Translations under genes and position numbers: made by a program
In this document: piece after piece, positions 1 through 11,696 of the stretch
How positions within the stretch are numbered: position 1 is the stretch's first letter
Layout: every line of letters starts with the position of its first letter
Assembly: GCA_027559495.1 (NCBI GenBank)
Contig: JAMXSV010000028.1
Location: 1,984,001-2,048,000 of the forward strand
Source of the DNA: Aurifilum marmelostoma
Lineage: Eukaryota; Ascomycota; Sordariomycetes; Diaporthales; Cryphonectriaceae
Length of the DNA: 64,000 bases
Direction: 5' to 3'
Notes under the pieces: generated by a model
The model's database searches: none
What the model was told of the DNA's origin: nothing
Seen by the model: the letters and a program-made list of their open reading frames with translations, nothing else

Positions 1-3000
1 CCTCCTCCCTGCGGTCACTGCCTGCGTAAAATATGTGTGTGTGCGTCTGTACACACCATCAGCTGGACCAGACGGCCGGCAAGGGTTTTGCCTGTCGTTC
101 CAGAAAGACGGCCAGGTGACCTCAGTGCAGCATTATCCGCGTTGTATTAAGGAATTAGGGATCCGGAGATTTTGCGCAGAGCCCCCAACCTTGGCTTGGC
201 TGTTTGGGTACCTCATCCTACGGCAGAGGCGGCGTACCTCACACTATTCCCTTCCGGGCCCTCGACTACCACTGGCGTGTATGGTGTATGGTGGTACCCA
301 GTAGGCGTTCCCCTCAGTGGAGGGTCCCCTAATTGCGTGCGACTCAACCACCCTTCCCCCCCCCCTTACAGGCAGGCCTTCAAGGACCTCGCTTGTGACG
401 ATGGCACATACTATGATTGATAGCACACATTGTAGTAACCAGACATCGAACCAAGGTCCAAGCCTGAAGCTTGACAGGCCGGCCATTCCCAGCTTCCCCA
501 ACGAGTATATACTTATGTAGGGCATGCAACGTTTCGAAGGCTGTCCTCCCCCCCCCTTCTCTCCCTCTCTGCTCGCCTGTCTCCATTTACGAAGGTCTCA
601 ATCTTACCCATGTCTCTCGGTTGCTGCACCGTGACACAATGGGAACTGAGATATGACAAAAGAGGTTTGACGCTGAGACCTTTGATCATGTTCGTCGTCT
701 GATGAGCAAATTCCACCCCTTACAATGTACATAAGACCCTAATCTACTCTAACCTCCTTTGGTGCCCGATCCTACAACCCTGTCCTACCGTCCCGCGCCT
801 GCCCAATACCGTCATTTCGCGGGGGGGAAGGAGTGATTTGCATTCCAGACACACTAGAAAGGTAAGGGGAAAAGTAGAGAAAGAGAGAGGAAAGAAGGGG
901 AAGAGAAAAGGAAAAGAGGCAAGTAATTGTCGCTTGTTCTAGCACATGCTGTCCAGTCTCGTCGCCCACCTTTTCCCCACGATGGAAATGATGATGATGC
1001 ACAATACCCGACTCAGTCGTACTCCCTTTTTTTTTTTCTTCTTTTTTTCTCTTTTCTTTTTCCACTTGGGTAACCCGAGGCAGATTGGCACGACACATCC
1101 CTTACATCCGCAGGACAACGTCCCGCGAAACAGTGGCGTTGCCCATGATCTGCACATATAGGGACTATTATGACATGTACGTAATCCCCAAATGAACTCC
1201 ATCTCGTGTCGTGCCACCACATTTTGTTCTCTGCATGTCTCCCAGAAGGGCAGTAGCAGCATCACCACCATCAACATTACCATCCACAAAAAGATGACAA
1301 GAAATCAGCAGGTCCGGAGAATAGGCAGCAGATACATAACTGGGAAACAACAACAACCCATGCCAGCGGTTGGGCCGGTCCACTCTTGTACCTGGATGCT
1401 GTACCGGCATGCGATGCAGTGCAAGCAGCGTGATCACCTGCTGTGCTAGGTATGAGCATGTCAGCCGTGTGCTAAGTCACTGTAACATTGTACCTGCATT
1501 ACAGAGCACAGGACCGAGAACGACAAGACCAACAAGAGCCGTGCTGGCTCGCGGTGTGCCCGTTCGAGACGGTGAATCCTGCGCTGCACGCTGCACTGCA
1601 CATCATCAAGGTCTCCAAAGGGCCGGTCGGATCAGCCGGGAAACTAGACGACGCAATACAACCACACAATTCCGAACACCATGCGTCGAACAAGCGGGAG
1701 AAGATGGCAGCGAACCATGTGAAGCACACATGGGTTATTCCGATGCTGCCCTCAGGGGTGCAGCAGGCAAGCAGAATACCACCCTATCCACACCCTTAGC
1801 GCCCCGGCCGTCCCCGCCGCAATCTTTGCCCGTCCCGCTCTCCCGGCCGCTCCAGACCTTCTAGAAGGCTTCTATGAAGTTCCCCAGAAGAGAAGAGAGA
1901 GCCTGTGCTGTGTCTTTGTTGTCAAGATGGTGCTGATCTTCGCCAGCGAGGCACACTGGCTGGCCCTTCCGGCAGAGCGGTCAACATTTCAACCCGGAGT
2001 CTTCATTCGGGCTCGCACTCGCTAGACAATCATCTGAAACATAAGATCAGCAGAGATCGATGATCAGGTATTTGTCCTGGTCGGATGATTTCCAACTGGG
2101 GACAAGGCCTTGGTGACACGGCAGACGCCCCAAGTCTTTAACACCTGCTGTAACGGAGCCATTCGGCGGCAGCACCGGGGCCGCAATTAATGTCCACAAT
2201 AGGCCCAGCACACCCAACAACATGCATCGTGACGACGACGACCCTCCGAGTACAGAGGATCTCCTATTCGCAAAGAGGCAACTGTCTCGCGCTATAATAT
2301 ACGCCCTCGCACTGGACCCCAACAAGAATAAGAAGGAAAACCAATTCAAGATTGGCTCTGCAGGTGGTTTGTCCACCATCCAATTTCCCCATGCAGGAGT
2401 CTGCAGTAGACGCCTCCATCGGGGAGGCGCCTATGCGCCAACGGCTCCAACATCAAATAGTTCCTCTGGGCCAAACACGAGGCGATCATCTGTCCACCTC
2501 CTTCTGCATTTCGTCCCTGGCCCGTCTAATCTTGTGTGCATGGCTGAGATTTCGCCAGGGTTTCACTGCATCTCCGCGGATCGCTCTGATCCTGAAGGAG
2601 AACGACGTGTCCTGCAGGCCCACCACCGCCCAGCGAACAAAATTCCCGGACCACTGACACCTGTCATGATGACCGCCGTGACTGACCACCCTCGGCAACC
2701 ACGGCGGTCTCCTCCGTGGTCTGCGAACATGGGCTAGCGGCTGGAAAAGCCATCCGTGCTTGGAACGCCATGATGCCTAGGCTGCGGAACCGCTACCGGG
2801 TTCACCGAGGACGTGCAAGGCAACCGAGTCTTAGATGAGAGGCGGGCGAACCATCCGAGCTGGAAGCGCCATCGTGCATCCCCAACGCAGGCAGACCAGC
2901 ACTACTCAGAGGTCTGTCCAGTCGTTGAGATCCATGACTCGGCACGAAAGCCTCAGCTACGGCTCTGAGGAGCTCCATGCCTGCTGCACATATCGTCATG

Positions 3001-4660
3001 ACTGTGTCTTCGCGGCCGCCGCGAGGCTGATAAGGCCTGGCTAGGCCTGTAAAGCGCTGGGCCGTCAGAAAGTGCTGCTACGCTCGTGCACGGCAGCACT
3101 AATTCGAGCCGACATGAAGCACAGCTCTGGAGATAGCCGTCTATTTCATTGCACCTGTCAGCCTGTGGCCCGACAACAAGACGTCACGCCCGCTGAGCAT
3201 TTTCTGCGCACAGTGGTTCCTTGAAGGCCTGTTCCAAGGAATCTTCTTCTATCGGCTGGTCATATATCGCAATCTACTAGTCACAACCGAAACATGATGC
3301 GTCTTGTCAGCTTGTTGAACAGGCACGCCTTGACGAGTACTTTTATGTGCCAGTGGACACTATACTGCTTTGGTTTCTCATCGAACACTATATTGCCTTT
3401 AGTGTCACAGTGGATATTATACTTTCTTAGTTTCAGCGGCGGACACAATGCTCCTCTTCATGATGTTTCGCCGGCTTGCCATTATGATTAGCTCCAAGCT
3501 GTTTTGTAAATGCAACGACTGTTACTCCATCGCATGTACCAAGGACCGCACGGAACATCAGCCACAATACTACCTACATGCTAAGAAAGGAAAAAAATTA
3601 AACTAACCACCCCCCCCCCCAAAACGGATCCGCTCAAAGAGGCTGTCAATCTGGCTTAGAGTTCTCGCCTTTTCCCGCCCGCCCGGAGAAACGCTTCGTC
3701 TCCACAAACGGAGTGCCCAGAGTTGAGGCCGTGCGTGAAGTCGCTGCAACGCGAAGGCGCGAGGCAAATTCATTTTTTTTTTTTTTTTGTAAAAAAAATT
3801 CTTTCTCTCTTTCTTTTCCTTTTTCTTCTTTCTCAGCTTGATCACAGGAACTAGGCGGATGACTTATCCAAGGAGCCCTTCGGCGGTGTTTTCGGTCGGT
3901 CGAGCTCATCAACAGTGAGTGGGTGGGCAGCACGGAGCGCTGAAGGCTCAGCTACCTGCCGCTCTTCGGGAGGGGGAGCCCGCCGCCGCATCGGGAAGAA
4001 GGCGAGACGTTTGTGAGCTGAATTGCCACACTTTCAGCAGCTGTAGGCAAGCCTTCTTCGTCTTTTTTCGCCCTCTCGCAGTCGCTGCGAGATGTGTGTT
4101 GTATATTTGAGCCTGTAGCAAAATGGGCATTTATATTCATCCTGATGAAGATTCTCGATCAGATGACAAGTGTCACGGAGTTCTGTAGCTGGCTGCAAGC
4201 CGTTTGACCATTGGATCACTAGAGATTGTGGCTTTTCCTTCTTGTGACATGACGAGCACGGCGCCTCGTCTCTCTAAACCCGTAGCGAACATCCACAGAG
4301 TCTGTCATACCGATCCCGGGTCAGTCATATAGACGAGCTTCGCCGAGGGCAAACCCCGTTGGCAGACATCGGACGAAGAGAAGTAGCACTGGGAGAAAGT
4401 AGGATCAAATGAGAGACCTCATCTCTCGAACCTGCCATAGGTGATGCCAGCCATCCTAAAAAGTATCATTCAGCCTTTTGTGATAGCACCATGGACACAA
4501 CTGAGCATACGTCCTATACTCTCAATATAGCACAAGCCGCCAACAAAGGGCACGCAACCACTTCATATCAAACGCTCTATTAACAAGGCTGGTGAAAGCA
4601 CAAGGAAAACTCTGGCACAAAAAAGGTCGCCAAGTATGCCGCTCCTGGACCGAAACTCGG
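1..4660. other. Long intergenic stretch, no supported gene
   Basis: I see no recognisable gene here. Open frames are short, mutually overlapping on both strands and carry no family motif. The stretch holds a T/A-rich segment around 1027-1063, a C-run near 3610, a T16-G-T-A8 block around 3775-3797, and a degenerate tandem repeat at 3351-3466. An ATG frame at 2222-2737 starts with an acidic, protein-like segment and then degrades into low-information sequence; it may be a relic. The last part (about 4560-4660) is probably the 3' UTR of the capping-protein gene on the minus strand. Confidence 0.6.
3351..3466. repeat. Degenerate tandem repeat, unit about 29 bp (57-58 bp higher-order period)
   Basis: Four consecutive segments share a core resembling GGACACTATACTGCTTTGGTTT, beginning near 3351, 3380, 3408 and 3438. 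The first and third units are most alike and differ mainly by C/T transitions (GGACACTATACT against GGATATTATACT). The pattern suggests an old minisatellite worn by transition mutations, which is how RIP acts in ascomycetes. The copies are too few and too divergent to prove that. Confidence 0.35.
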
Positions 4661-5751
4661 CTACCGCCGCATACTCCCGATGATCTCTCTCTGCGCGTCC
4701 CGGTCCCTCTGGCCCTCGCTCAAACTACCGACGCTCCGCAGGTCGCCCACGACATCCTTGGCCTTGCCAAAGTACACCTCCTGCAGCAGGTTCCGCATCT
4801 TGAGCTCCATGTCCTCGACCAGGCGGCCGATGTTGGCAATGTGGCTCTCGTCCGTGTCGACGGGCAGCTCCTGCTCGATCTGGCGCGTCATGTTGCCGCT
4901 GAGGTCCATCTCGCCCAATGTCGAGGTTGCGGATCCCGCCGCCGCCAGCGACAGCATCACTGTCGAGGTCATCCTGTAGTTGGTCGTGCGGCCCCGCTCG
5001 CTGGCCTCGAAGACGTGAATCGAGTCCCAGACGCCGGAGCTGCTGCCACCAGATGGGGAGGCTGTTGTGGTTTGAGAAGACGTGTGTCAGCTAGAACAGA
5101 ACCTCGACTTTCTATGCGTCGGTCTTTGTGTGTGTGTGTGTGTCTGGATGCTCGTGACAGCAAAGTAAACCAACAAGCATCGTCGAGGCATTTCACTCAC
5201 ATTTCTTCAGCAGGACAACGCCCGCGAAGCCATCGTCGAGGTTCCACAGATACACCGACGACACGCCCCCTTCATAGTACAGCTCGCGGTAGATGTCGAA
5301 AGCCTCATTAGCCTTGACCTCCATCTTCCTGACCCTCTCGCCAGGGACGGCCCCCTCGCCCGCACCATCATTGCCTCCCGCGCCTACACCGCCCGGACCG
5401 CCCTCGTCCAGCGGCGGATCGAATTGATTGGACCATGGTGACCGGTACGAGTCGCCGTCACGGTTGTAGTCGCAGAGCAGGTAGTCACGGCCGGACTGCT
5501 TGCAGCGCTTCACGACGAGAGGCTGGTCGACGGACGACAGGAGGTCCTCTGTAAGGTCGGGGGCGAGGCGGATGATATAGTCGAGGTTGCGCTGGGTGTG
5601 CTTGGGGTTGAGACGGCGGAGGAGGTCGCTGGGGGGAAAGAAGAGGGGGGGGGCTGCTGTTAGCTTGTAGCCCCCCTTGGAGTTCTCAAACCAGCAGCTG
5701 CGTCTGGGAGGGAGCTTACAGTGCCGAGTCGAAGGGGTCGGCGGAAGCCAT
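4661..5751 (-). CDS. cap2: F-actin-capping protein subunit beta (286 aa)
   Basis: Beta subunit of the heterodimeric CapZ-type capping protein, which binds barbed ends of actin filaments and, with the alpha subunit, limits their growth at cortical patches. Three exons read cleanly: 5751-5720, 5628-5201 and 5061-4661, with GT..AG junctions and kept phase. The protein starts MASADPFDSALDLLRRLNP. It carries the family signature CDYNRD followed by GDSYRSPW, the block EVKANEAFDIYRELYYEGG, and after intron 2 the conserved SGVWDSIHVFEASERGRT and LLQEVYFGKAKDVV. The length matches the family (270-290 aa). Intron 2 contains a TG microsatellite. The start is the only ATG giving the conserved N-terminus. 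The gene is divergent from the peptidase gene to its right. Identification is secure; expression control is not visible. Confidence 0.95.
5127..5143. repeat. (TG)n microsatellite in capping-protein intron
   Basis: About eight TG dinucleotides lie inside intron 2 of the capping-protein gene, away from both splice sites. Likely length-polymorphic; no function visible. Confidence 0.8.
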
Positions 5752-6548
5752 CCTGGGATATGGGGTATGCAGGAGACTCGATTCGAGGAAGAGGAGAGGG
5801 GGGGGTGGGAGTGGGAACGTATTCGTCTTGATGATGACCTGCGGTGGTCTTTTGGGAGGTCGAATTGTTCAAGGGGGATAGTCTTTTGAATCGGATAAAG
5901 AGGGAAAGTTGGCGATGTCGTTACTGTTAGCTTCACCGACCACAAGCACGAGCCTCAGCTGCCCCTCCAATGATGGGCTATCTGGGGTAGCATCAACCCC
6001 TGTCACAGCAGTGCGTCAGGTGTCGGCTGCAGCGTCTACGGCAGCTTGTCTTGAGCCACTTCAGGGCTATAGGCCATGTGTCTGATAGCGAGCTACTTTG
6101 GCCTGGAGCCATGTCCCCAGCTCCAAACTTGCCATAGTCAACTTTCGAGAACACCTTTCTTGTCTCGGGCACAACAGAGTCAATTGTTTTTGGAACTCCT
6201 ATCTATGTTTGTATATCTCTCACTCAAGACTCATGCGTTCAGAAATAAGAAAATTGCAGGGCCATATTTGGCAGTTGGTGTCCCTCTCCGGCTAGAAGCG
6301 GGTAGACCCCTAACAGGCGGGCCCTGGCTGGAGGAACCCCGCGCGACCTGCCTGTCTAAGCTTCCATGGGGCGTAGATGCAGGCTCTCAATTGCTGCACT
6401 TGACGCTCGTGACGCTGAACTGGCTTAAGCCTTGTGCTGCACTAGTGAGACTACACCGAGGGGGAAGCCTTGATCGTCAACGTGCTATTCCAATTGGACA
6501 CAAAAAGTACTGGCGCGAAGGAAGTAGGGCTGCGGTTTCCTTTCTTAA
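5752..6548. promoter_or_regulatory. Divergent intergenic region between cap2 and DPP III
   Basis: About 0.8 kb separates the two start codons, so both promoters must lie here. I see no clear TATA box and no conserved operator. Part of it, near 6440-6548, is probably 5' leader of the peptidase gene, since it runs into the upstream in-frame ATG at 6549. Confidence 0.4.
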
Positions 6549-6707
6549 ATGTATCGTCTCCCCTCCTCGTTCAAGACAACAGCTCGTGGACTTGTCTCGA
6601 GGTTCCCTACTGTGCCCTACTCGACCTTTGTCTCTTGCACTTCCGCCCTCAGGCCTACCTCGCGCGTGCCTCCTGCCTCGACCATCTCAGGTCGACGATA
6701 CATCAAC

Positions 6708-9110
6708 ATGGACGCCCAAGAGCTCAAGCCCTACCTGGCTGACGCCCCTCCAAGCGTCGTGAGGCTCGAGATTGCAAAGCACTTCGATGCCCTGACGGAC
6801 AAGCAGAAGCGCTATGCCCACTATATATCCAAGTGAGTCGCGGTCGTGAGATTCGTCTTTGTTGGTGTGATCTCTCGCTGACACCCACATGACTGCAGAG
6901 CCTCGTTCGCAGGGTCTCGCATCCAGATGAGACAGGTGTCTCCGGAGTCCGAGTCTATTTTTGACTTCATCCTCGCCCTCCACAAGAGCTGCGGTGGCGA
7001 CTGGAAGGCTCTTGGCCAGAAAGCTGGCGTCACCGAGGAGGCTGTCACCTTCTTTCTGCAGTACGCGTCTGTGTTCCTAGGAAATGCGGGCAATTATAAA
7101 AGCTTTGGCGACTCCAAGTTCATCCCCCGCTGCCAGGAGAGCGATGTCGAGAAGCTGGCCGCTACCTCTCCCGAGGCTGAGAAATTCTACAAGGCCACCA
7201 AGGGAGGTATCTTTGCCTGCGCCAGCCCAGGCCTCATGCACCTCGGCTATCCGGACGAGGGCCACATGACTACCTACTATGTCGACTCTCCTGACGTGAC
7301 CAAGGCTGAGGTGGACGGCGTGGCGAAGTGGATGGCGAGCAAGGGCCTGTTGCCAGAGAACACCCGCCTGCGAAAGACCAAGGACGGTGTGTTTGAGATC
7401 CTCATCGCCTCTGCCCAGACGACCGTCCCGAGCGAGGGTGGTGACATCGGCAAGGACACGGAGTTCAAGGCCGAGGACGGCGTCCTGGCCGGCAAGACGG
7501 TCAAGCTGGTGTACGGAGACCACTCCAAGGAGATGGCAGCCGCCGCCGCCAACATCGCGAAGGCTGCAGACAATGCCGACAACGAGACCCAGAGGAAGAT
7601 GCACATCGAGTACGCTAAGTCCTTTGACAACGGATCGCTGCTCGCCTTCAAGGATAGCCAGCGCCACTGGATCGCAGACAAGGGCCCGGATGTCGAGTGC
7701 AACATCGGCTTCATTGAGACGTATAGAGATCCTGCTGGTATCCGGGGCGAGTGGGAGGGCTTCGCGGCCATGGTCAATAAGGAGCGGACCCGCGCGTTCG
7801 GCGAGCTGGTGTCATCCTCCTCGAAGCTGATCCCCCTCCTTCCGTGGAGTGCCGACTTTGAGAAGGACAAGTTCCTGGCTCCCGACTTTACCTCCCTCGA
7901 GGTTCTTTCCTTTGCGGGCTCTGGAATCCCAGCGGGTATCAACATTCCGAATGTAAGTACTGATGACTATATCCCACGAAAGACGTCGAGCAGAGGTCTG
8001 TTGGATCGATTACTGACGGGATTGCCCGTAGTACGATGACATTCGGCAATCAGACGGGTTCAAGAACGTCTCCCTCGGCAACGTTCTTGGTGCCAAGGCT
8101 CCCAATGAGAAGATCCCCTTCATCAAGGAAGAGGACCTTGAGGTATACAAGAAATATCGAGACCCTGCCTTCGAAGTGCAGGTTGGTCTCCATGAGTACG
8201 TCTCCCTCTATATCTGCCCCTCTGCCTAGATAGATACTGACCTCTGGCTTTTTCAATAGGCTCACCGGGCACGGATGCGGAAAGCTGCTCCAAGAAACCT
8301 CACCAGGAGTGTTCAATTTTGACCACAAAAATCCGCCTATCAGTCCCCTGACCAACGAGTCCGTCACCACCTGGTACAAGCCGGGTCAAACCTGGGGTGG
8401 CGTCTTTGGCGGCCTGGCAGGTGCCTACGAGGAATGCCGCGCCGAGCTGGTGTCTATGTACCTGGCTTGCGAGTTCCCTGTGCTCAAGATCTTTGGCTTT
8501 GGCGACGGCACAGAAAACATCGATGGCGAGGCCGGCGACGTGCTCTACGCTGCCTACCTGAGCATGGCGCGCGCTGGCCTTGCGGCCCTGGAGTTCTGGG
8601 ACCCCAAGAGCCAGAGGTGGGGCCAGCCCCATTGTCAGGCGCGCTTCGCCATTCTGAAGTGTTTCCTGCAGGCTGGCGAGGACTTCTGCAAGCTGGAATA
8701 CTCAGCCGACGACCTCTCAGATCTCAAGATCAAGCTGAACCGAAGCTTGATCCTGACCAAGGGTCGCAAAGGTTAGTACACAGCCAACCGTATTTCTCTA
8801 CCTGCACATAATTCTCGTATACTGACAACCTTTGGCAGCCGTCGGCGACTTCCTCCAGAAGATACACATCTACAAATCCACTGCAGACGTCCAGACCGGC
8901 ACCAAATTCTTCGGCGAGGAGATGTCAGGAGTTGGTCTCGAGTACTGGGGTACCAAAGTCCGCCAGGTCGTTGTGGCCAACGCGCAGCCCCGCAAGGTCT
9001 TTGTCCAGGCCAACACGTACCTCGATGAGAGCTCTGGCAAGGTGACCTGCAAGCAGTACGAGCCTACGCTCGAGGGTATGATTCAGAGCTGGGTGGAAAG
9101 GGACGTATAG
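6708..9110 (+). CDS. dpp3: Dipeptidyl peptidase III, zinc peptidase M49 (708 aa; 761 aa from an upstream ATG)
   Basis: Zinc exopeptidase that removes dipeptides from the N-terminus of short peptides in the cytosol. Exons: 6708-6832, 6899-7952, 8032-8195, 8260-8771, 8839-9110, all GT..AG and in phase. The M49 zinc site HELTGHG is at residues 447-453; its Glu codon is split by intron 3. The second motif EECRAE is at 505-510, the spacing known from human and yeast enzymes. Length equals the yeast protein (711 aa). The start at 6708 has a strong context (A at -3, G at +4). An in-frame ATG at 6549 would add 53 residues free of Asp and Glu and rich in Arg, resembling a mitochondrial presequence; its context is weak. 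I list the internal start as the conserved one and treat the long form as a possible second product. Confidence 0.95.
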
Positions 9111-10010
9111 GAATCGGGGCTTGGGTCATGGGGTTTCGGCGCCAAGACCCTCGCTCTGCTATGATGTCCAGTGTCATCTCTCGATCATCATTATCCGCAG
9201 GGACACAACCTGCGCTCAGAAAAGCATGAGCATACTCATTGCAGTCTGCAATTATGCGCAGCAATGTGAATAGACGAGCTCCAATACATGCATGCATGTT
9301 CGCAATCTACGGAAGTGTGCAGACAACCCCGGTGGTTAACTAGATACTTGCTGTGTGCATGATCCAGCTTCTCAGTAAGAAGAGTTTAAACGATCCATCA
9401 GAGTGGGGACTTGGACGTGAACTACCCGCGGCGGGGCATGAATGAAAGTGGTAATGACAAGACGCACATCTCTCTGGAGCTCCGGAACACGGCGTGAGTG
9501 AAAACGATTTACACTGAGAGCCTGATCGTCTGATGGCACGCAATACTATTGCGTTGGAAACATTGTGCAGGATGCTGCTCCACAGCGATGTTTGGGAACC
9601 TGTGTTTGGCGTTGTTGCCCGCCACATTGCTCATTCGCTCACAGCCTGCTGTCTCTTCTGTACGTGGTTTTCTCACCAGACAACTGGTCTTTGGGAAAAT
9701 AGGTTTGACCATCTTTGGTTTTTCTTCTTTGTTTTTCGTGATCACTGGTGCAAGATTCCCTCATTACAGACGCCGCAAACGTGAAGATGCAATTGGCCAA
9801 GCCGTCCCTAATTTCCGAGAGCCTCTCGAGTGCCGCTCTTGTAACCCCTCCCAAAAGCAAAAAGTTTCATCTTCTTTTTGTCTGCCCGAAGTGAGAGAAG
9901 TTTTCCGTTTGTCGTCTCGTACGCCTCCGCCCCTCCATCAACCCCCTCCTGTGGACCAAGACTGACCATTCCCAGCCATCATCGCGCCCTCGTGTGGGAG
10001 AGCAGAAGAT
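9111..10010. other. Convergent intergenic region, 3' UTRs of dpp3 and eL6
   Basis: Both neighbours end here, so the segment should hold their 3' UTRs and polyadenylation sites. Open frames inside lack ATG starts or motifs. No other structure seen. Confidence 0.5.
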
Positions 10011-11113
10011 TTACCACTTCATCTCGTGGGGCTTGTCGCCCTTGCGGAGGCTGAAGGTGGAGGCCAGGTAGCTGGCCAGGAAGTCCACCTTCTTGATGTT
10101 GGCCAGGAGGGCCTTGTCGATCGCCTTCTGGTCCTCTGCCCGGGTAGAGGAGACCTGCTTCTTCTGTACACGCAATCTTGGTCAGCTTCTTGTCTCACTG
10201 TACACGAGTAGTCCTGGATCTGATTGTGCAGCACCGTGGCCAGGATAGCCCGGTGACACATTCCCAGTATGCTCGTGCTTCTTGCTCGTGATCGAAGGTC
10301 CGGGGTTTTCGTTCGTACCTGTGGCTTCTCTCCCTGCTTGAAGAAAGCCTCCTCGCCGGCCTTCTCCTTGGTCTTCTCGCCAACGAAGTACTTGGGCTCG
10401 GCAACCTCGTCGATCTTCTTGGTGTCGACACCGGCAAGGTCGATCTTCTGGGGAGGTGGCGATGACGTAGCGGGAGTTGACTCGTCTCAGGGGAACGCCG
10501 TTGATCTTGAAGGGGCCGGTAACGAGCAGGACGCCCTGGTCGAGGTTCTTGAGGAGGACGACGCGCTTGCCACGGAAGCGACCGGCGAGCAGGATCAGGA
10601 CGGTACCGGGCTGCAGGGACTTGCGTGGCTGCCAGGAGCGGACGGCCTTGCGGACCTGTGCGTGATGATCAATGTTAGTTCGTCTATCGCATTCTCGGTT
10701 TGCTTGGTGCAGCCACAAAATCCCAAATCCAACTCTTGCCGTTCGTCGCGTCTGGTTTCTCGTTGTCGTATATGCCAATCTGTCGCCGTTTTTGTCGTAT
10801 TGCATTCGTGAGGACTTCCGCGCCTCGTCGTGCTAGGGTCACTTGACCCTCCACCAGATCAATCCACACCTGATGGTATTCCCCGACCATGCCGATGCGC
10901 CCATCTCTTTGCTTGGCGATGCGGCTCGTCTCGAACCTCCATCTTCCCCCTCTTCCCAAAACACAGATCGGATGCTCGTGTGCAGATCGTCGAACGTACC
11001 TTGCGAGGCTGGGCATCATCCTCAGCAGGGTACCACTTCTGGGCCTTCTCGGAGTGGTGAGGGACCGACCGAGTGCCCTTGCCGAACTTCTTGGTCTCAA
11101 CCTTGGCCGACAT
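10011..11113 (-). CDS. rpl6: 60S ribosomal protein eL6 (RPL6), 200 aa, frame broken in a C-run
   Basis: Component of the large cytosolic ribosomal subunit. Exons 11113-11000, 10655-10319 and 10163-10011 encode a protein from MSAKVETKKFGKGTRS to the family ending KGDKPHEMKW. It includes the hallmark core LQPGTVLILLAGRFRGKRVV and LLVTGPFKINGVPLRR. The intron-1 branch point ACTAAC lies just before the acceptor. In exon 2 the frame is lost between VNSRYVIATS and KIDLAGVDTKK. The coding strand has CCCC (10450-10453), and reading it as CCC restores a continuous eL6 of 201 codons. Since eL6 is essential in fungi, an assembly error is likelier than a real lesion. Intron 1 is 344 nt, long for this window; fungal ribosomal-protein introns can host snoRNAs, but I see no convincing C/D boxes. 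Confidence 0.93.
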
Positions 11114-11696
11114 TTTGGTGCTGGAGGATGCAAAAAGAGGGTCAGTTGAATGTAAACGTCGGCTAGGGAGAAGAGAAGAATGGAAAAGTACGAACAAGTT
11201 CGTTTGGTGGTGGGTTGTCGTTGACTTGATGGAACTGGCGGGCAATACCGCTTAGAAAATGACTACCCGGTCCGAGTGAACTGAAAATTGGGTGTGGGTT
11301 GGGTTGAGAGGTGCACGTGATATTTCTGGGCGATAATGCGGGAGAGAGCAGTAGCGCGAGAGAAAAAAAAAAGAGGAAACGCTGCGGGCCTCTCTACTTA
11401 GTCAGGTTTGAAGCTGCCAGCTGGCGCCAACTGCTGTAGAGAGCTCGCAGCCGCCAGCACTCATAGAGCATATCCCTGTCAGCAACACGTCAGGGACAGA
11501 GCAGCCTGCTGGTTGCCTGCCTGGCTGTACAGCTCAAGTCTACCCGCCGACTGAGCTTCATGCTTAGAGCTTCTATCAGGAATACCTTCTCAACCCAGAC
11601 CAGCACCCCGTTTTGCTTTTCTCGTTCCATTTGACGACTCAACACTTGTCGACACAATCTTTTTACTACAGTCGGGTTTTTGATACCCTGCTCACG
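11114..11696. promoter_or_regulatory. Shared divergent promoter, eL6 / Rpn13
   Basis: About 580 bp between the divergent start codons of a ribosomal and a proteasomal gene. It contains a CACGTG E-box at 11314-11319 and a purine-rich stretch (about 11365-11378). CACGTG is the core bound by Cbf1-type bHLH factors, which drive ribosomal-protein genes in several ascomycetes. Its use here is inference. Confidence 0.45.
11314..11319. promoter_or_regulatory. CACGTG E-box
   Basis: Perfect palindromic hexamer, extended to GCACGTGA, about 200 bp upstream of the eL6 ATG and 380 bp upstream of the Rpn13 ATG. A single hexamer is weak evidence by itself. Confidence 0.35.

Noticed and set aside
2222..2737. 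171-codon frame with acidic start
   Set aside because: Only the first ~45 residues look protein-like; the rest is low information and antisense frames are equally open.
10684..11133. 149-codon open frame through eL6 intron 1
   Set aside because: Alternative-frame reading over exon 1 and an intron with clear donor, branch point and acceptor; no homology recognised.
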